Assembly (NCBI RefSeq): GCF_018760365.1
Contig: NZ_JAHIAB010000001.1
Coordinates: 389,813-453,812 of the forward strand
DNA length: 64,000 nt
Source of the DNA: Pseudooceanicola endophyticus
GTDB taxonomy: Bacteria; Pseudomonadota; Alphaproteobacteria; Rhodobacterales; Rhodobacteraceae
Reading direction: 5' to 3'
Positions 54,232-62,618 of this stretch are shown here, piece by piece. Position 1 is the stretch's first letter. The number at the start of each line of letters is the position of its first letter. Both the position numbers and the translations under genes were made by a program. A model generated the notes under the pieces. It made no database searches. It was given only the letters and a program-made list of their open reading frames with translations, and was not told where the DNA came from.

Positions 54232-54782
54232 GCGTTCATCCCCGTGACGAACTGGTCGATCACCTGCCCGCCCTGCGTGCCTTTGCCCTGGGTCTGACCC
54301 GCAACGGCGCTACTGCGGACGATCTGGTGCAGGATGCCATCGTGAAAGCCTGGACGAACATCGACAAGTTCGAGGCCGGCACCAACCTGCGTGCCTGGCT
54401 GTTCACCATCCTGCGCAACACCTACTACAGCAGCCTGCGCAAGACGCGGCGCGAGGTGGCGGATGTCGATGGTGTCTTTGCCGCCTCCCTGTCGGAGAAA
54501 CCCGCCCATGACGGTCGCCTGCAGCTGGCGGACTTCAAGCGGGCCTTCAACCAGCTGCCCGACGAACAGCGCGAGGCGCTGGTTCTGGTGGGCGCGCTCG
54601 GCGCCTCCTACGAGGAAGCCGCCGCCACCTGCGGCGTCGCCGTCGGCACCATCAAGAGCCGGGCGAACCGCGGCCGTGCCAAGCTTGCCGAGCTTCTCGA
54701 CCTGGACGAGAACGAAGCCATGGAACTGACCGATCCGGCGACGATGGCCGTGGTCAGCTCCCGGCCGATGACCGCCCGCTAA
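54228..54782 (+). CDS. ecfG: General stress response sigma factor EcfG
   Basis: The 184-residue ECF sigma factor has region 2 (LPALRAFALGLTRNGATADDL ... VKAWTNIDKFEAGTNLRAWLFTILRNTYYS) and region 4 (LPDEQREALVLVGALGASYEEAAATCGVAVGTIKSRANRGRAKL). It belongs to the EcfG/ECF15 group by the NepR and PhyR context. It directs transcription from GGAAC-N16/17-CGTT promoters, several of which are in this window. It is followed 52 bp later by the sensor kinase gene. Confidence 0.95.
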   Translation: MSVHPRDELVDHLPALRAFALGLTRNGATADDLVQDAIVKAWTNIDKFEAGTNLRAWLFTILRNTYYSSLRKTRREVADVDGVFAASLSEKPAHDGRLQLADFKRAFNQLPDEQREALVLVGALGASYEEAAATCGVAVGTIKSRANRGRAKLAELLDLDENEAMELTDPATMAVVSSRPMTAR

Positions 54783-54834
54783 GGGTCCCTTCGGGCCAAC
54801 GGCCCTCACAAGCCTCTGCATCAAGTCGAGGGTC

Positions 54835-56559
54835 ATGCCCCAATCCGCGAATACGCCCTGGGTCCGCAGTCTGAGTTTCCGGATTGCCGGCATTCTGTCT
54901 CTTGCCCTGATCCCCATCGGATCCATCGCCATCTACCAGACCAACCAGGTGTCCTCGCAGGCCGAGGAAGTCACCCGGCTCTCGCTTCTTGCCCTGACGC
55001 AACAGGGCGTGGAGCGAGAGCGCGGCGTGCTTCAGCAGGCCTTCGGGGCCGCCGCGGCGCTGGCGCGCACCATGGAGGCCGTCGGCTCTGAGGTCGATCC
55101 GACCGAATGCCAGACCATCATGTCGAAGTTCCAGAAGGCCATGCCCTCGGTCAGTCTGGCGGCCTTCGTGCCGGCGGACGGACAGGTGGACTGCGCCTCC
55201 TCGGGCAGCGGGACGGACGTGTCGCAGAAGGCGTCCCATGTGGCGCGGCTTCAGGTGAAGGAACCCACCGTCTCGGTGGTGGAAAAGGGCGCGATCTCCA
55301 AGACCTCGGTTCTGGTGGTGTCGAACCCGGTGATCGTGGACGGGACCTACAAGGGCTATGTCGCGATCTCGGTGCCCCATGCCGACCTGCAACTGGGCCA
55401 TGCCCAGGGCTTTGGCGCCGCTCCGGACGATATCCTGACCTTCAACGCCTCCGGCGACGTGCTGACTTCGACCACGACCGACGAGGCGACCAAGAACATC
55501 CTGCCGATCCGGTCTTCGCTGTCGGACATGGCCGGGCTGGCACCGATGGTCTTCTCGGGCCAGAGCAAGGGCGGCAAGGACCAGCTTTACGTTGTCGTGC
55601 CCATCGTCGAGAACCAGGTCTTCGCGCTTGGCATCTGGCCCTCGGTCAGCAACATGACCGACGCCGTCGAGGCGCCGGTGATCCTGTTCCCGCTGCTGAT
55701 GTGGATCGCCTCGGTGGTGGTGGGCTTCATCGCCATCGACCGCATGGCGGGGCGCAACATCCGCCAGCTGTCGCGCCGGATGCGCCGCTTCGAACGGGTC
55801 CGCACCTTCGAGGACCACCGCACCATGTCCCATGCCTCGGAAGAGCTGAAGAACATGGAGCAGGACTTCATCCTGATGGCGGAAACCATCCTGCACGACC
55901 AGGCAGAGCTGGAAAATGCCGTGCGCCAGCGCAACGTCCTGCTGAAGGAGGTCCACCACCGGGTGAAGAACAACCTTCAGCTGATTTCCTCGATCATCAA
56001 CATGAACATCCGCAAGGCGCATTCGCCAGAGACCAAGGTGATCCTGACGCGGGTGCAGGACCGGGTGCTGGCGATGGCCTCGATCCACCGCAACCTGCAC
56101 GAGGTCGAAAGCCAGGGCCAGGTCAACGTCGGCCAGCTGGTGCGGGAAATCGCCAACCAGACACTTCAGGCCACCGCCACCGGCGGGCTGCACATGCGCA
56201 CCGACCTCGATGTGGAAAACGTCATCCTCTACCCCGACCAGGCGGTGCCGCTGTCGCTGCTGACCTCCGAGCTGATTGCCAATGCGGCGAAATACGCGGG
56301 CTCTGACCGGGGCGACCCCTGGATGAAGCTGTCGCTGCGCCAGGACGGCAACCGCGCCACGCTGGAAATGGCCAATTCCAAGGGCAGCACCCATCACCTG
56401 GATCCCGAGGGCGAAAGCACCGGCCTGGGCAAACAGCTGATCCGTGCCTTCGCCACCCAGCTCGGCAGCCGGATCGAGGTGTCCGACAGCGAAAGCGAAT
56501 ATCACGTGATCATTGACTTCGAGGTGATGAGCTTCCAGCCCGAGGTGCTGGATTACTGA
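54835..56559 (+). CDS. Membrane sensor histidine kinase (HisKA_2/HWE type) for the GSR
   Basis: The 574-residue kinase has a first membrane span at about 13-33, a periplasmic sensor region of about 240 residues (DPTECQTIMSKFQK near the first Cys, a PDC/CHASE-like fold likely), a second span near 281-303 (FPLLMWIASVVVGFIAI), a HAMP-like linker, and a cytoplasmic HisKA_2 dimerisation box LKEVHHRVKNNLQLISSII with phospho-His near residue 373, followed by an ATPase domain (SELIANAAKYA as N-box). Position after ecfG suggests it is the kinase that phosphorylates PhyR. It is ten bases before the amidoligase gene. Confidence 0.9.
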   Translation: MPQSANTPWVRSLSFRIAGILSLALIPIGSIAIYQTNQVSSQAEEVTRLSLLALTQQGVERERGVLQQAFGAAAALARTMEAVGSEVDPTECQTIMSKFQKAMPSVSLAAFVPADGQVDCASSGSGTDVSQKASHVARLQVKEPTVSVVEKGAISKTSVLVVSNPVIVDGTYKGYVAISVPHADLQLGHAQGFGAAPDDILTFNASGDVLTSTTTDEATKNILPIRSSLSDMAGLAPMVFSGQSKGGKDQLYVVVPIVENQVFALGIWPSVSNMTDAVEAPVILFPLLMWIASVVVGFIAIDRMAGRNIRQLSRRMRRFERVRTFEDHRTMSHASEELKNMEQDFILMAETILHDQAELENAVRQRNVLLKEVHHRVKNNLQLISSIINMNIRKAHSPETKVILTRVQDRVLAMASIHRNLHEVESQGQVNVGQLVREIANQTLQATATGGLHMRTDLDVENVILYPDQAVPLSLLTSELIANAAKYAGSDRGDPWMKLSLRQDGNRATLEMANSKGSTHHLDPEGESTGLGKQLIRAFATQLGSRIEVSDSESEYHVIIDFEVMSFQPEVLDY

Positions 56560-56569
56560 AGGAGAGCCC

Positions 56570-57571
56570 ATGACGACCCATCCCGATCCCCTGCCCGCTC
56601 TGCCCACGGCCCGCGACGCCGAAGGCAAGATCCGGCTGCTGGGGGTCGAGGTCGAGTTCGGCGGGCTGACCGAGGGCCGCGCCGCCCGCATTCTGGCCCG
56701 CGAGACCGGCGGCACGCTGGGCCGCAACGGCACCGACTATCGGGTCAGCGGCACGCCTTTCGGGGACTGCAAGCTCTACATGGATACCGCCTACCGCGAC
56801 GAACGTGAAACCGCCTTCGCCCGCGCCGCGCTGGACTTCGCCCGCAACTTCGTCCCGGTCGAGCTGGTCACCGCCCCCTTCGACCCCGCCCGCCTGCCGC
56901 AGCTGGACGCGGTGATCCGCAAGTTCCACGCCGCCGGCGCCGTCGGCACCGAACAGGGGCTGTTCCTGGGGTTCGGGGTGCACCTGAACATCCAGACCAT
57001 TGCAGACGAGCCGCACCACCTGTGGTCGGTCACCACCGCCTTCGCCCTGCTGGAGCCCCTGCTGCGCCGCAGCTGGCCGATCCACATCAACCGCCGGGTG
57101 CTGCCCTTCGTCGATCCCTACCCCGCCAGCCTGCGCGATGCCCTGGCCGCGCGGCTGCTGGAAATGCCCTTTCCCGATGTCGATGCGCTGGAAGACATCT
57201 ACCTGCAGCATGCCCCGTCGCGGAACCACGCGCTGGACCTGCTGCCGGCGTTGGCCCATCACGACCCCGCGCTGGAGGGGCGCGCCTTCGGCTCTTCCAA
57301 GGGGGTCTCGGGGCGGCCCGCCTTCCACTACCGGATGCCCGACAGCCGGCTGGGCGATCCAGACTGGAGCCTGGTTGCCGAATGGGCGCTCTGGACCCGG
57401 ATCGAGGCGCTGGCCGAGGATCGCGAGATGCTGCTGCGCCTCTGCGCCGCCTGGGGTGCGATGCGCGAACACCTGACCTTCGGCAATTCCGACTGGGCCG
57501 GGCGCTGCCGGGACATGCTGCTGGCGGGCGGCCATGCGGCCCTGGCCCGGGGCTGGCAGGGCCGGGCATGA
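56570..57571 (+). CDS. Amidoligase family enzyme
   Basis: The 333-residue protein fits the amidoligase enzyme family (glutamine synthetase/GCS-like carboxylate-amine ligases): GVEVEFGGLTE with paired acidic metal ligands near residues 27-30, YRVSGTPFGDCKLYMD, VPVELVTAPFD, GLFLGFGVHLNIQT and a C-terminal RMPDSRL region. ATP-dependent formation of an amide, probably gamma-glutamyl, is expected; the substrate is unknown. AAGGAG precedes the ATG, 10 bp after the kinase stop. Its stop overlaps the next gene (ATGA). The two genes are a predicted make-and-break pair located in the stress operon. Confidence 0.82.
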   Translation: MTTHPDPLPALPTARDAEGKIRLLGVEVEFGGLTEGRAARILARETGGTLGRNGTDYRVSGTPFGDCKLYMDTAYRDERETAFARAALDFARNFVPVELVTAPFDPARLPQLDAVIRKFHAAGAVGTEQGLFLGFGVHLNIQTIADEPHHLWSVTTAFALLEPLLRRSWPIHINRRVLPFVDPYPASLRDALAARLLEMPFPDVDALEDIYLQHAPSRNHALDLLPALAHHDPALEGRAFGSSKGVSGRPAFHYRMPDSRLGDPDWSLVAEWALWTRIEALAEDREMLLRLCAAWGAMREHLTFGNSDWAGRCRDMLLAGGHAALARGWQGRA

Positions 57572-58314
57572 AGCGCCGCCGCAGGGACCAGGCCCGCCCG
57601 GTCATCGGGGTCACCGTCTCGCGCCGCTCGGGCTGGCGGATCTTTCCGCTGATCTGGCTGAACCTGGCGCTGGCGGGGGGCCGGGCGCTGAAATGGCAGC
57701 GGGCCGACCAGATCGATATCGCCGCCGTCGACGGGCTGATCATCGGCGGCGGCGACGACATCTTTCCCGGCCTCTACGGCACCGAGATCGTCACCCGCGT
57801 CACCCTCGATCCCGACCGCGACCGGATGGAGAAGGCGCTGACCGAACAGGCGCTGGCCCGCGACCTGCCGATCCTGGGCATCTGCCGGGGCGCGCAGATG
57901 CTGAACGTGGTGCTGGGCGGCACACTGCATCAGGACGCCTTCGCGGTCTACCCGTCGCGGCGCTATCGCACCATCCTGCCGCGCCGCCGGATCAGCGTGC
58001 GCGACGATACCCGCCTGGCCGAGATCGCCGGCTGCCTGCCGATGCGCATCAATGCCCTGCACTCCCAGGCGGTGGACCGTCTGGGAGACGGGCTGCGCAT
58101 CGCCGCCACCGACGAGGCCGGGATGATCCAGGCCATCGAGCGGCTGCGCGACCCCTTCGCCCTGGGCGTCCAGTGGCATCCCGAGCACATCTTCTACGCC
58201 CGCCGCCAGCGCCGGCTGTTCCGGGCCCTGGTCGAGGCCGCCGCCGCCCGGCAGCGTGGCGCCCGGCAACATGTCGCCGTCGAAGAGCTGATGCGCGCCG
58301 ACAAGATAATTTGA
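57568..58314 (+). CDS. Class I glutamine amidotransferase / gamma-glutamyl hydrolase (peptidase C26)
   Basis: The 248-residue protein belongs to the C26/PuuD-like group: GGGDDIFPGLYG, nucleophile Cys in ILGICRGAQMLNVVLGG, HSQAVD, and the His-Glu pair in GVQWHPEH. Family members hydrolyse gamma-glutamyl amides such as gamma-glutamyl-GABA, or transfer ammonia to partner synthases. Overlap with the amidoligase (ATGA) shows stoichiometric coupling. The C-terminus ends in a basic and acidic tail. An EcfG promoter follows 20 bp downstream. Confidence 0.85.
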   Translation: MKRRRRDQARPVIGVTVSRRSGWRIFPLIWLNLALAGGRALKWQRADQIDIAAVDGLIIGGGDDIFPGLYGTEIVTRVTLDPDRDRMEKALTEQALARDLPILGICRGAQMLNVVLGGTLHQDAFAVYPSRRYRTILPRRRISVRDDTRLAEIAGCLPMRINALHSQAVDRLGDGLRIAATDEAGMIQAIERLRDPFALGVQWHPEHIFYARRQRRLFRALVEAAAARQRGARQHVAVEELMRADKII

Positions 58315-58333
58315 GAAATTCGTGACCGGTGCG

Positions 58334-58358
58334 GGAACCGTTTACCACGATGCACGTT
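58334..58358 (+). promoter_or_regulatory. EcfG promoter downstream of the amidotransferase gene
   Basis: GGAAC (58334-58338), 16 bases, CGTT (58355-58358): exact consensus, 54 bp before a GTG-initiated reading frame at 58412 with GGAG ahead of it. It could alternatively drive a small RNA. Confidence 0.65.
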
Positions 58359-58411
58359 GATATAGCGACCGATGCGTCTGTCCCGGACATCCCCAGCATC
58401 GGAGTTGGACC

Positions 58412-58609
58412 GTGTATTACCTCGTGACGGTTCCGGCGCCGGAGAAGCTTCCCCCTTCTCCGGCGTTTCCCATTCCAGAGCCTGCAGAACCACAGCGCGC
58501 CGTTGCCCTTGGCGGGATCGGTGCCGGCGCCGTTTCCTCACGCTTTTGCCCGCGAAACAGTCGCTCTGCCACCACGATCATCCGGAAACTTCCGTTGCGG
58601 CAGCCATAA
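58412..58609 (+). CDS. Possible small stress-regulated protein
   Basis: A 65-codon frame starts with GTG, eight bases after GGAG, and 54 bp after an EcfG promoter. The predicted protein begins MYYLVTVPAPEKLPPSPAFP, is rich in Pro and Ala, and ends in a basic stretch. I do not recognise it and codon use is not decisive. A non-coding transcript from the same promoter is an alternative. Confidence 0.35.
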   Translation: MYYLVTVPAPEKLPPSPAFPIPEPAEPQRAVALGGIGAGAVSSRFCPRNSRSATTIIRKLPLRQP

Positions 58610-58906
58610 GATATATCATCCATTGCAACCGCTCCCGAAATTCATTAGCCCGCCCCCATGCACCCGCCAGGATTTCGGCGACACCAGGTGCCGCCCGGGC
58701 CTCCTAAGCCATGGTTTTCGCAAACTGCCTGCTTGGCGGGCAAGGATCTGAACACCCGCTCCCGGGATCAGGTCGGCGATCCGGACCAGAGCAACCGGAC
58801 TCGCAAAAGGCATGTTCTGGATATATCTTTTATGGGGGTGTCCGGAGATGGCCCAGGTGGTTCACAAGTCCGCGGCAGTTCAGGCCGCCAGAAAAGAAAA
58901 GCAAAG
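58610..58906. other. Gene-free stretch upstream of the IclR regulator
   Basis: About 300 bp, AT-richer. Two copies of the palindrome GATATATC lie in it or at its edge, in the contexts AAGATATATCAT (58608-58619) and TGGATATATCTT (58818-58829), about 200 bp apart and mutually inverted over ten bases. These may be operators for the IclR gene. No gene is supported here. Confidence 0.45.
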
Positions 58907-59671
58907 ATGAAGAACGGTTCGAACAACGTCGCGCGTGCCACGCGGATCATGCTGGCTCTCGGCAGCGCAGGGCGCGACGGCATGTCCCTTTCGGCCTTGG
59001 CAGAGGTCATCGGGGACGCCAAACCCTCGATCCACAGGGCGCTGATCTCGATGGGGGAAAGCGGTTTCGTCACCCAGAAGGTCCGGCGCGGCAACTACTT
59101 CCTGGGGCCCGCCGTCTATGCGCTGGCGCATCGCACCCCCTCGGTCACCGAACTGGTGGGGATCGTGCGTCCGAAGATGCTCTCGGTCACGGCAGAGACC
59201 GGCTATTCGACCTTCCTGATGATGCGGGCGGGACTGGATTCGATCTGCATCGACATGCAGCCGGGCCGCACCATGGCCGCGACGATGATCGACGGGATCG
59301 GCGGCCGCGTGCCCCTGGGCCTGACCATCGGCGGCATCGCGCTGCTGGGACAGCTCGACCAACCCACGCGAGAGCAGATCCTGCGCGCCAACAGCGGCCA
59401 GACCGCCGCCGCCGGCCTGATCCCCGCCCAGATCCAGCGCGAGATCGAGACCTATCACATGAACGGCTATGCCTGCGGGCGCCGGCAGGGGCCGCATTTC
59501 GCCCATGTCTGCATCGCGCTGCCGGTGCTCGACCTGGCGCTGCCCGGTTGCGAGGCCGCGATCTCGGTGGTGGCGCCGGACATGGCGATGGCCGATACCG
59601 ACATCCACGTCCATGCGCGCCGCATCCGCAGTGCGCTGCGTGAAAGCCTGGCCAGCCAGGCGGTCGTCTGA
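58907..59671 (+). CDS. IclR family transcriptional regulator
   Basis: The 254-residue protein has an N-terminal winged HTH (ARATRIMLALGSAGRDGMSLSALAEVIGDAKPSIHRALISMGESGFVTQ) and a C-terminal IclR effector domain (TPSVTELVGIVRPKMLSVTAETGYSTFL, LGLTIGGIALLGQL, ALPVLDLALPG). The start at 58907 is chosen for family length; an ATG at 58832 would add 25 residues. Target genes are unknown; it is convergent with the DUF475 gene. Confidence 0.85.
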   Translation: MKNGSNNVARATRIMLALGSAGRDGMSLSALAEVIGDAKPSIHRALISMGESGFVTQKVRRGNYFLGPAVYALAHRTPSVTELVGIVRPKMLSVTAETGYSTFLMMRAGLDSICIDMQPGRTMAATMIDGIGGRVPLGLTIGGIALLGQLDQPTREQILRANSGQTAAAGLIPAQIQREIETYHMNGYACGRRQGPHFAHVCIALPVLDLALPGCEAAISVVAPDMAMADTDIHVHARRIRSALRESLASQAVV

Positions 59672-59701
59672 CCGCCCGGCCACCGCATCCCGGGTCCGGC
59701 C

Positions 59702-60760
59702 TCAGCCGGCCCGGGCCCGGTCGCGCAGCGAGGCGCGGAAGGACAGGCCGATCAGTCCGGCCCCGATGCACCCGGTGATGACCTCGGGGACCTCGACGAA
59801 GACCTGGGCATACATGATCAGCGACAGCACCAGGATGGCGTAGAAGGCGCCATGTTCGAGGTAGCGGTATTCCGACAGCACCTCGCGCTCGACCAGCATG
59901 ATGGTGAGAGAGCGCACGTACATCGCCCCGATCCCCAGCCCGATGGCGATGATGAAGATGTTGTGCGACAGCGCAAAGGCTCCGATCACCCCGTCGAAGC
60001 TGAACGAGGCATCCAGCATCTCGAGATAGAGGAAGGCGCCAAGGCCGCCCCTTGCCACGGCCCCGGTGACATTGCCGGCCGTCCCCTCGCCCAGCCGGGC
60101 ATCCAGGAAGGCGCTGCCGCCATTGACCAGCAGATAGGTCAGCAGGCCCCAGATCGCCGCCCGGAAGAAGCGCGGCCCCTCCTCGGGTCCCAGCAGCCGA
60201 GAGGCCGCCAGCGCCAGGGCCAGCACCAGCACGATCTCGATCCCGCGGGCGGCGGCGGCGGCCGAGAGGCGGCTTTCCAGCCAGCACAGCCAGTGATCGC
60301 GCTTGTCGGTGTCGCAGAAGTAGTTCAGCGCCACCATCATCAGGAAGGTGCCCCCGAAGGCGGCGATCGGCAGGTGGGCGCGGTGCAGCACCTCTGCATA
60401 GGCATGGGGGTCGGTGGCGGCCATCTTCAGCGCCGCCCAGGGTCCGACATGGGCCGCGGCAACGATGATCAGCAGCGGGAACAGGATGCGCATCCCGAAG
60501 ACCGCGATCACGATGCCCCAGGTCAGGAACCGTTTCTGCCAGGCCGGCGTCATGCCCTTCAGCTTGTTGGCATTGACGATGGCATTGTCGAAGGACAGCG
60601 AGATTTCCAGCACGGCCAGAACGGCGCAGATGAACAGTGCCCGCGCCAGGCCGCTCAGGCTGTCCTCGTAGATCCAGCCGACAGCGGCGCCCAGGCAGAG
60701 CCCTCCCAGGGTGACGATGAAGGCCCAGCGGAAATAGGGCAGGATCAGCGAAGAGGACAT
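59702..60760 (-). CDS. DUF475 (TerC-like) integral membrane protein
   Basis: The 352-residue protein has about nine membrane spans and the DUF475 pattern: LAVLEISLSFDNAIVNANKL, where the acidic S-F-D-N-A motif is shared with TerC-family metal exporters, and EMLDASFSFDGVIGAFALS, a second FSFDGV motif. A role in metal-ion (manganese-type) export or tellurium resistance is inferred. GGGGAGG lies nine bases before the ATG at 60760. Confidence 0.85.
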   Translation of the reverse strand: MSSSLILPYFRWAFIVTLGGLCLGAAVGWIYEDSLSGLARALFICAVLAVLEISLSFDNAIVNANKLKGMTPAWQKRFLTWGIVIAVFGMRILFPLLIIVAAAHVGPWAALKMAATDPHAYAEVLHRAHLPIAAFGGTFLMMVALNYFCDTDKRDHWLCWLESRLSAAAAARGIEIVLVLALALAASRLLGPEEGPRFFRAAIWGLLTYLLVNGGSAFLDARLGEGTAGNVTGAVARGGLGAFLYLEMLDASFSFDGVIGAFALSHNIFIIAIGLGIGAMYVRSLTIMLVEREVLSEYRYLEHGAFYAILVLSLIMYAQVFVEVPEVITGCIGAGLIGLSFRASLRDRARAG

Positions 60761-61179
60761 CTCAGCAGCCTCCCCGCCGCGAAGGCGCGGAACGCCGGAA
60801 GGAAGCCGTCGCAACGGCGTGGGGGACATGGGGCATGGGCGCTCCTGTTCATGCGGCTGGGAACAGGAATGCGCCGACATCACAAGCGTGCCGCAAGACG
60901 CTTGCCAGAGGGGCCCGGTCGCAGGGCGGCCCGTGCGCGGGCCGTCCAGGTCTTTGCCGGCAACCCGGGGGGCGCCGAAACCTGGGTCCAAAATACAACC
61001 TGGCTGCGCGGATGGAAAGGGGGCGCCCGGGGCGCATCCCTCCCCTCGGGCCGCAAGCCCACGGTTGAAGACCCGTGCCCTTGACGCGCGTCCGCTCTGC
61101 CCTTGCATCCCCGCGCGCGCCGGACAACTCTGCGCCCCAGGCGCCTGCCCGGCAGGCCCGCCCGGCAAGAGGAGGCCGC
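60761..61179. other. Gene-free stretch between the DUF475 and AGE epimerase genes
   Basis: About 419 bp, divergent promoter region. Hairpins: TCCTGTTC / GAACAGGA around 60842-60868, flanked by GCGC on both sides, and GGCGGCCCG / CGGGCCGTC around 60924-60946. A yybP-ykoY manganese riboswitch was considered for the DUF475 leader but its conserved loops were not found. Confidence 0.45.
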
Positions 61180-62379
61180 ATGACCGTTCCGCCCCGCTAC
61201 ACCGCCGCCTGGGCCCATGCCCAGGCGCTCTCCCTGCTTGCCTTCCATGACGGCACGGCCCTGCCGGCGGGCGGCTTTGCCGCGCCCGGCCTCGATGGCA
61301 CGCCGCAGCTGAAGGGCCCGCGCGGCCGGGGCCCCGCCCGCCCCCTGCACGAGACCTGCCGCATGGTCCACGCCTATGCCATCGGTCAGGCCATGGGCCA
61401 TCCCGGAGCCGCCGCCCAGGTCGCACACGGCATGAAGACGCTGTTCGAGAACCACCATGACCCCCGTCACGGCGGCTTCTGGTGGAGCTTCGACGACGCC
61501 GGCCCCCTCGACACCACGAAACAGGCCTATGGCCACGCCTTCGTTCTGCTGGCGGCGGCCTCGGCCCAGGGGGCCGGACATCCGCAGGCCGGGGCACTGC
61601 GCGACCTGGCTCGTGCCGCCATCCGGGACAGATTCTGGGAGGAGTCCCCCGGCGCAGTGCGCGACAGCGCCTCCGAAGACTGGCAGGACTGCCCGGCCTA
61701 TCGCGGCCAGAATGCCAACATGCATCTGACCGAGGCGCTGCTGGCGTCCCATGCCGCCTGGGGCGACCCGGAGGATCTGCACCGCGCCCTCGGCATCGCC
61801 GAGCTGATCATCAACCGCCACGCCCGCGCCTGTGGCTGGGTCGTGGCCGAGCATTTCGACAGCGCCTGGCAGATCGACCGCGATTACGACGGCGACGCGA
61901 TGTTCCGCCCCTCGGGCACCACCCCCGGCCATGCCCTGGAATGGAGCCGCCTGCTGCTGGAGCTGCACGCCGCCCTGCCCGCGCCCCCCGCCTGGCTGAC
62001 CGAGGCCGCCGAGGCGCTGTTCACCCGCGCCATGGCCGAGGCCTGGCGCCCGGAAGGCGGACTGGCCTACACGCTGGACTGGTCCGGCGCGGTGTCGCGC
62101 GACTGGCGCTTCTGGTGGCCCTGCGCCGAGGCCATCGCCGCCGCCGCCACCCTGTTCCGCCACACCGGCGATTCCGGTTACGACGCCTGGCACCAGCGCC
62201 TGCTGGAACATGCCGACCGGGTTCTGATCGACCATGCGCGCGGCGGCTGGTTCCACCAGGTCGACAGCGCGGGCCGGCCACTGGAAACACTCTTTCCGGG
62301 AAAACCCGATATCTATCACGCGCTAACCGCCCTGACGGTTTCGGCTTCGGGCTTTACCCCCGGGAAGGCCGGGGAATAG
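61180..62379 (+). CDS. AGE family epimerase/isomerase
   Basis: The 399-residue protein is of the N-acylglucosamine 2-epimerase / cellobiose 2-epimerase (alpha6/alpha6 barrel) family: RMVHAYAIGQAMGHPG, GGFWWSFDD, KQAYGHAFVLLAAASA, NANMHLTEALLA, PGHALEWSRLLLEL and RDWRFWWPCAEAIAAA. The conserved His residues in HAF, NMHLTEA and GHALEW are candidate catalytic groups. Likely activity is mannose/fructose or aldose-ketose isomerisation. The start at 61180 follows AAGAGGAGG. Confidence 0.88.
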   Translation: MTVPPRYTAAWAHAQALSLLAFHDGTALPAGGFAAPGLDGTPQLKGPRGRGPARPLHETCRMVHAYAIGQAMGHPGAAAQVAHGMKTLFENHHDPRHGGFWWSFDDAGPLDTTKQAYGHAFVLLAAASAQGAGHPQAGALRDLARAAIRDRFWEESPGAVRDSASEDWQDCPAYRGQNANMHLTEALLASHAAWGDPEDLHRALGIAELIINRHARACGWVVAEHFDSAWQIDRDYDGDAMFRPSGTTPGHALEWSRLLLELHAALPAPPAWLTEAAEALFTRAMAEAWRPEGGLAYTLDWSGAVSRDWRFWWPCAEAIAAAATLFRHTGDSGYDAWHQRLLEHADRVLIDHARGGWFHQVDSAGRPLETLFPGKPDIYHALTALTVSASGFTPGKAGE

Positions 62380-62618
62380 AGCTGAACGGAAATTCCACCG
62401 TTTTATCGGCCATTCCAAATTTCAACACGCTTGCAAATCTGTTTGGATTTTCGGAACATAATTTGACAAAGAGGGTGTCGAAATTGAATCGGTTCATTTG
62501 GGGCCGGCCTAGCGGCCAAGAAGCCCATGCTGCATTCGCCGGGAGCCTTTCCAGACAGGGCCCGGAACGCGGGATGGGGGTCCAGTTGCCTGACGTTCCG
62601 CCGCCCTGAAAGCAAAGC
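62380..62618. other. Intergenic region upstream of the GntR regulator
   Basis: 239 bp, clearly AT-richer at its start. It contains a dyad TTTGACA-N7-TGTCGAA (62462-62482) with 6 of 7 paired positions, a plausible operator for the GntR protein, and the short palindrome GGCCGGCCTAGCGGCC (62504-62519). Confidence 0.4.

Noticed and set aside
60761-61179. Possible yybP-ykoY manganese riboswitch for the DUF475 gene
   Set aside because: Hairpins exist, but the conserved loop sequences of that riboswitch could not be found on the minus strand.
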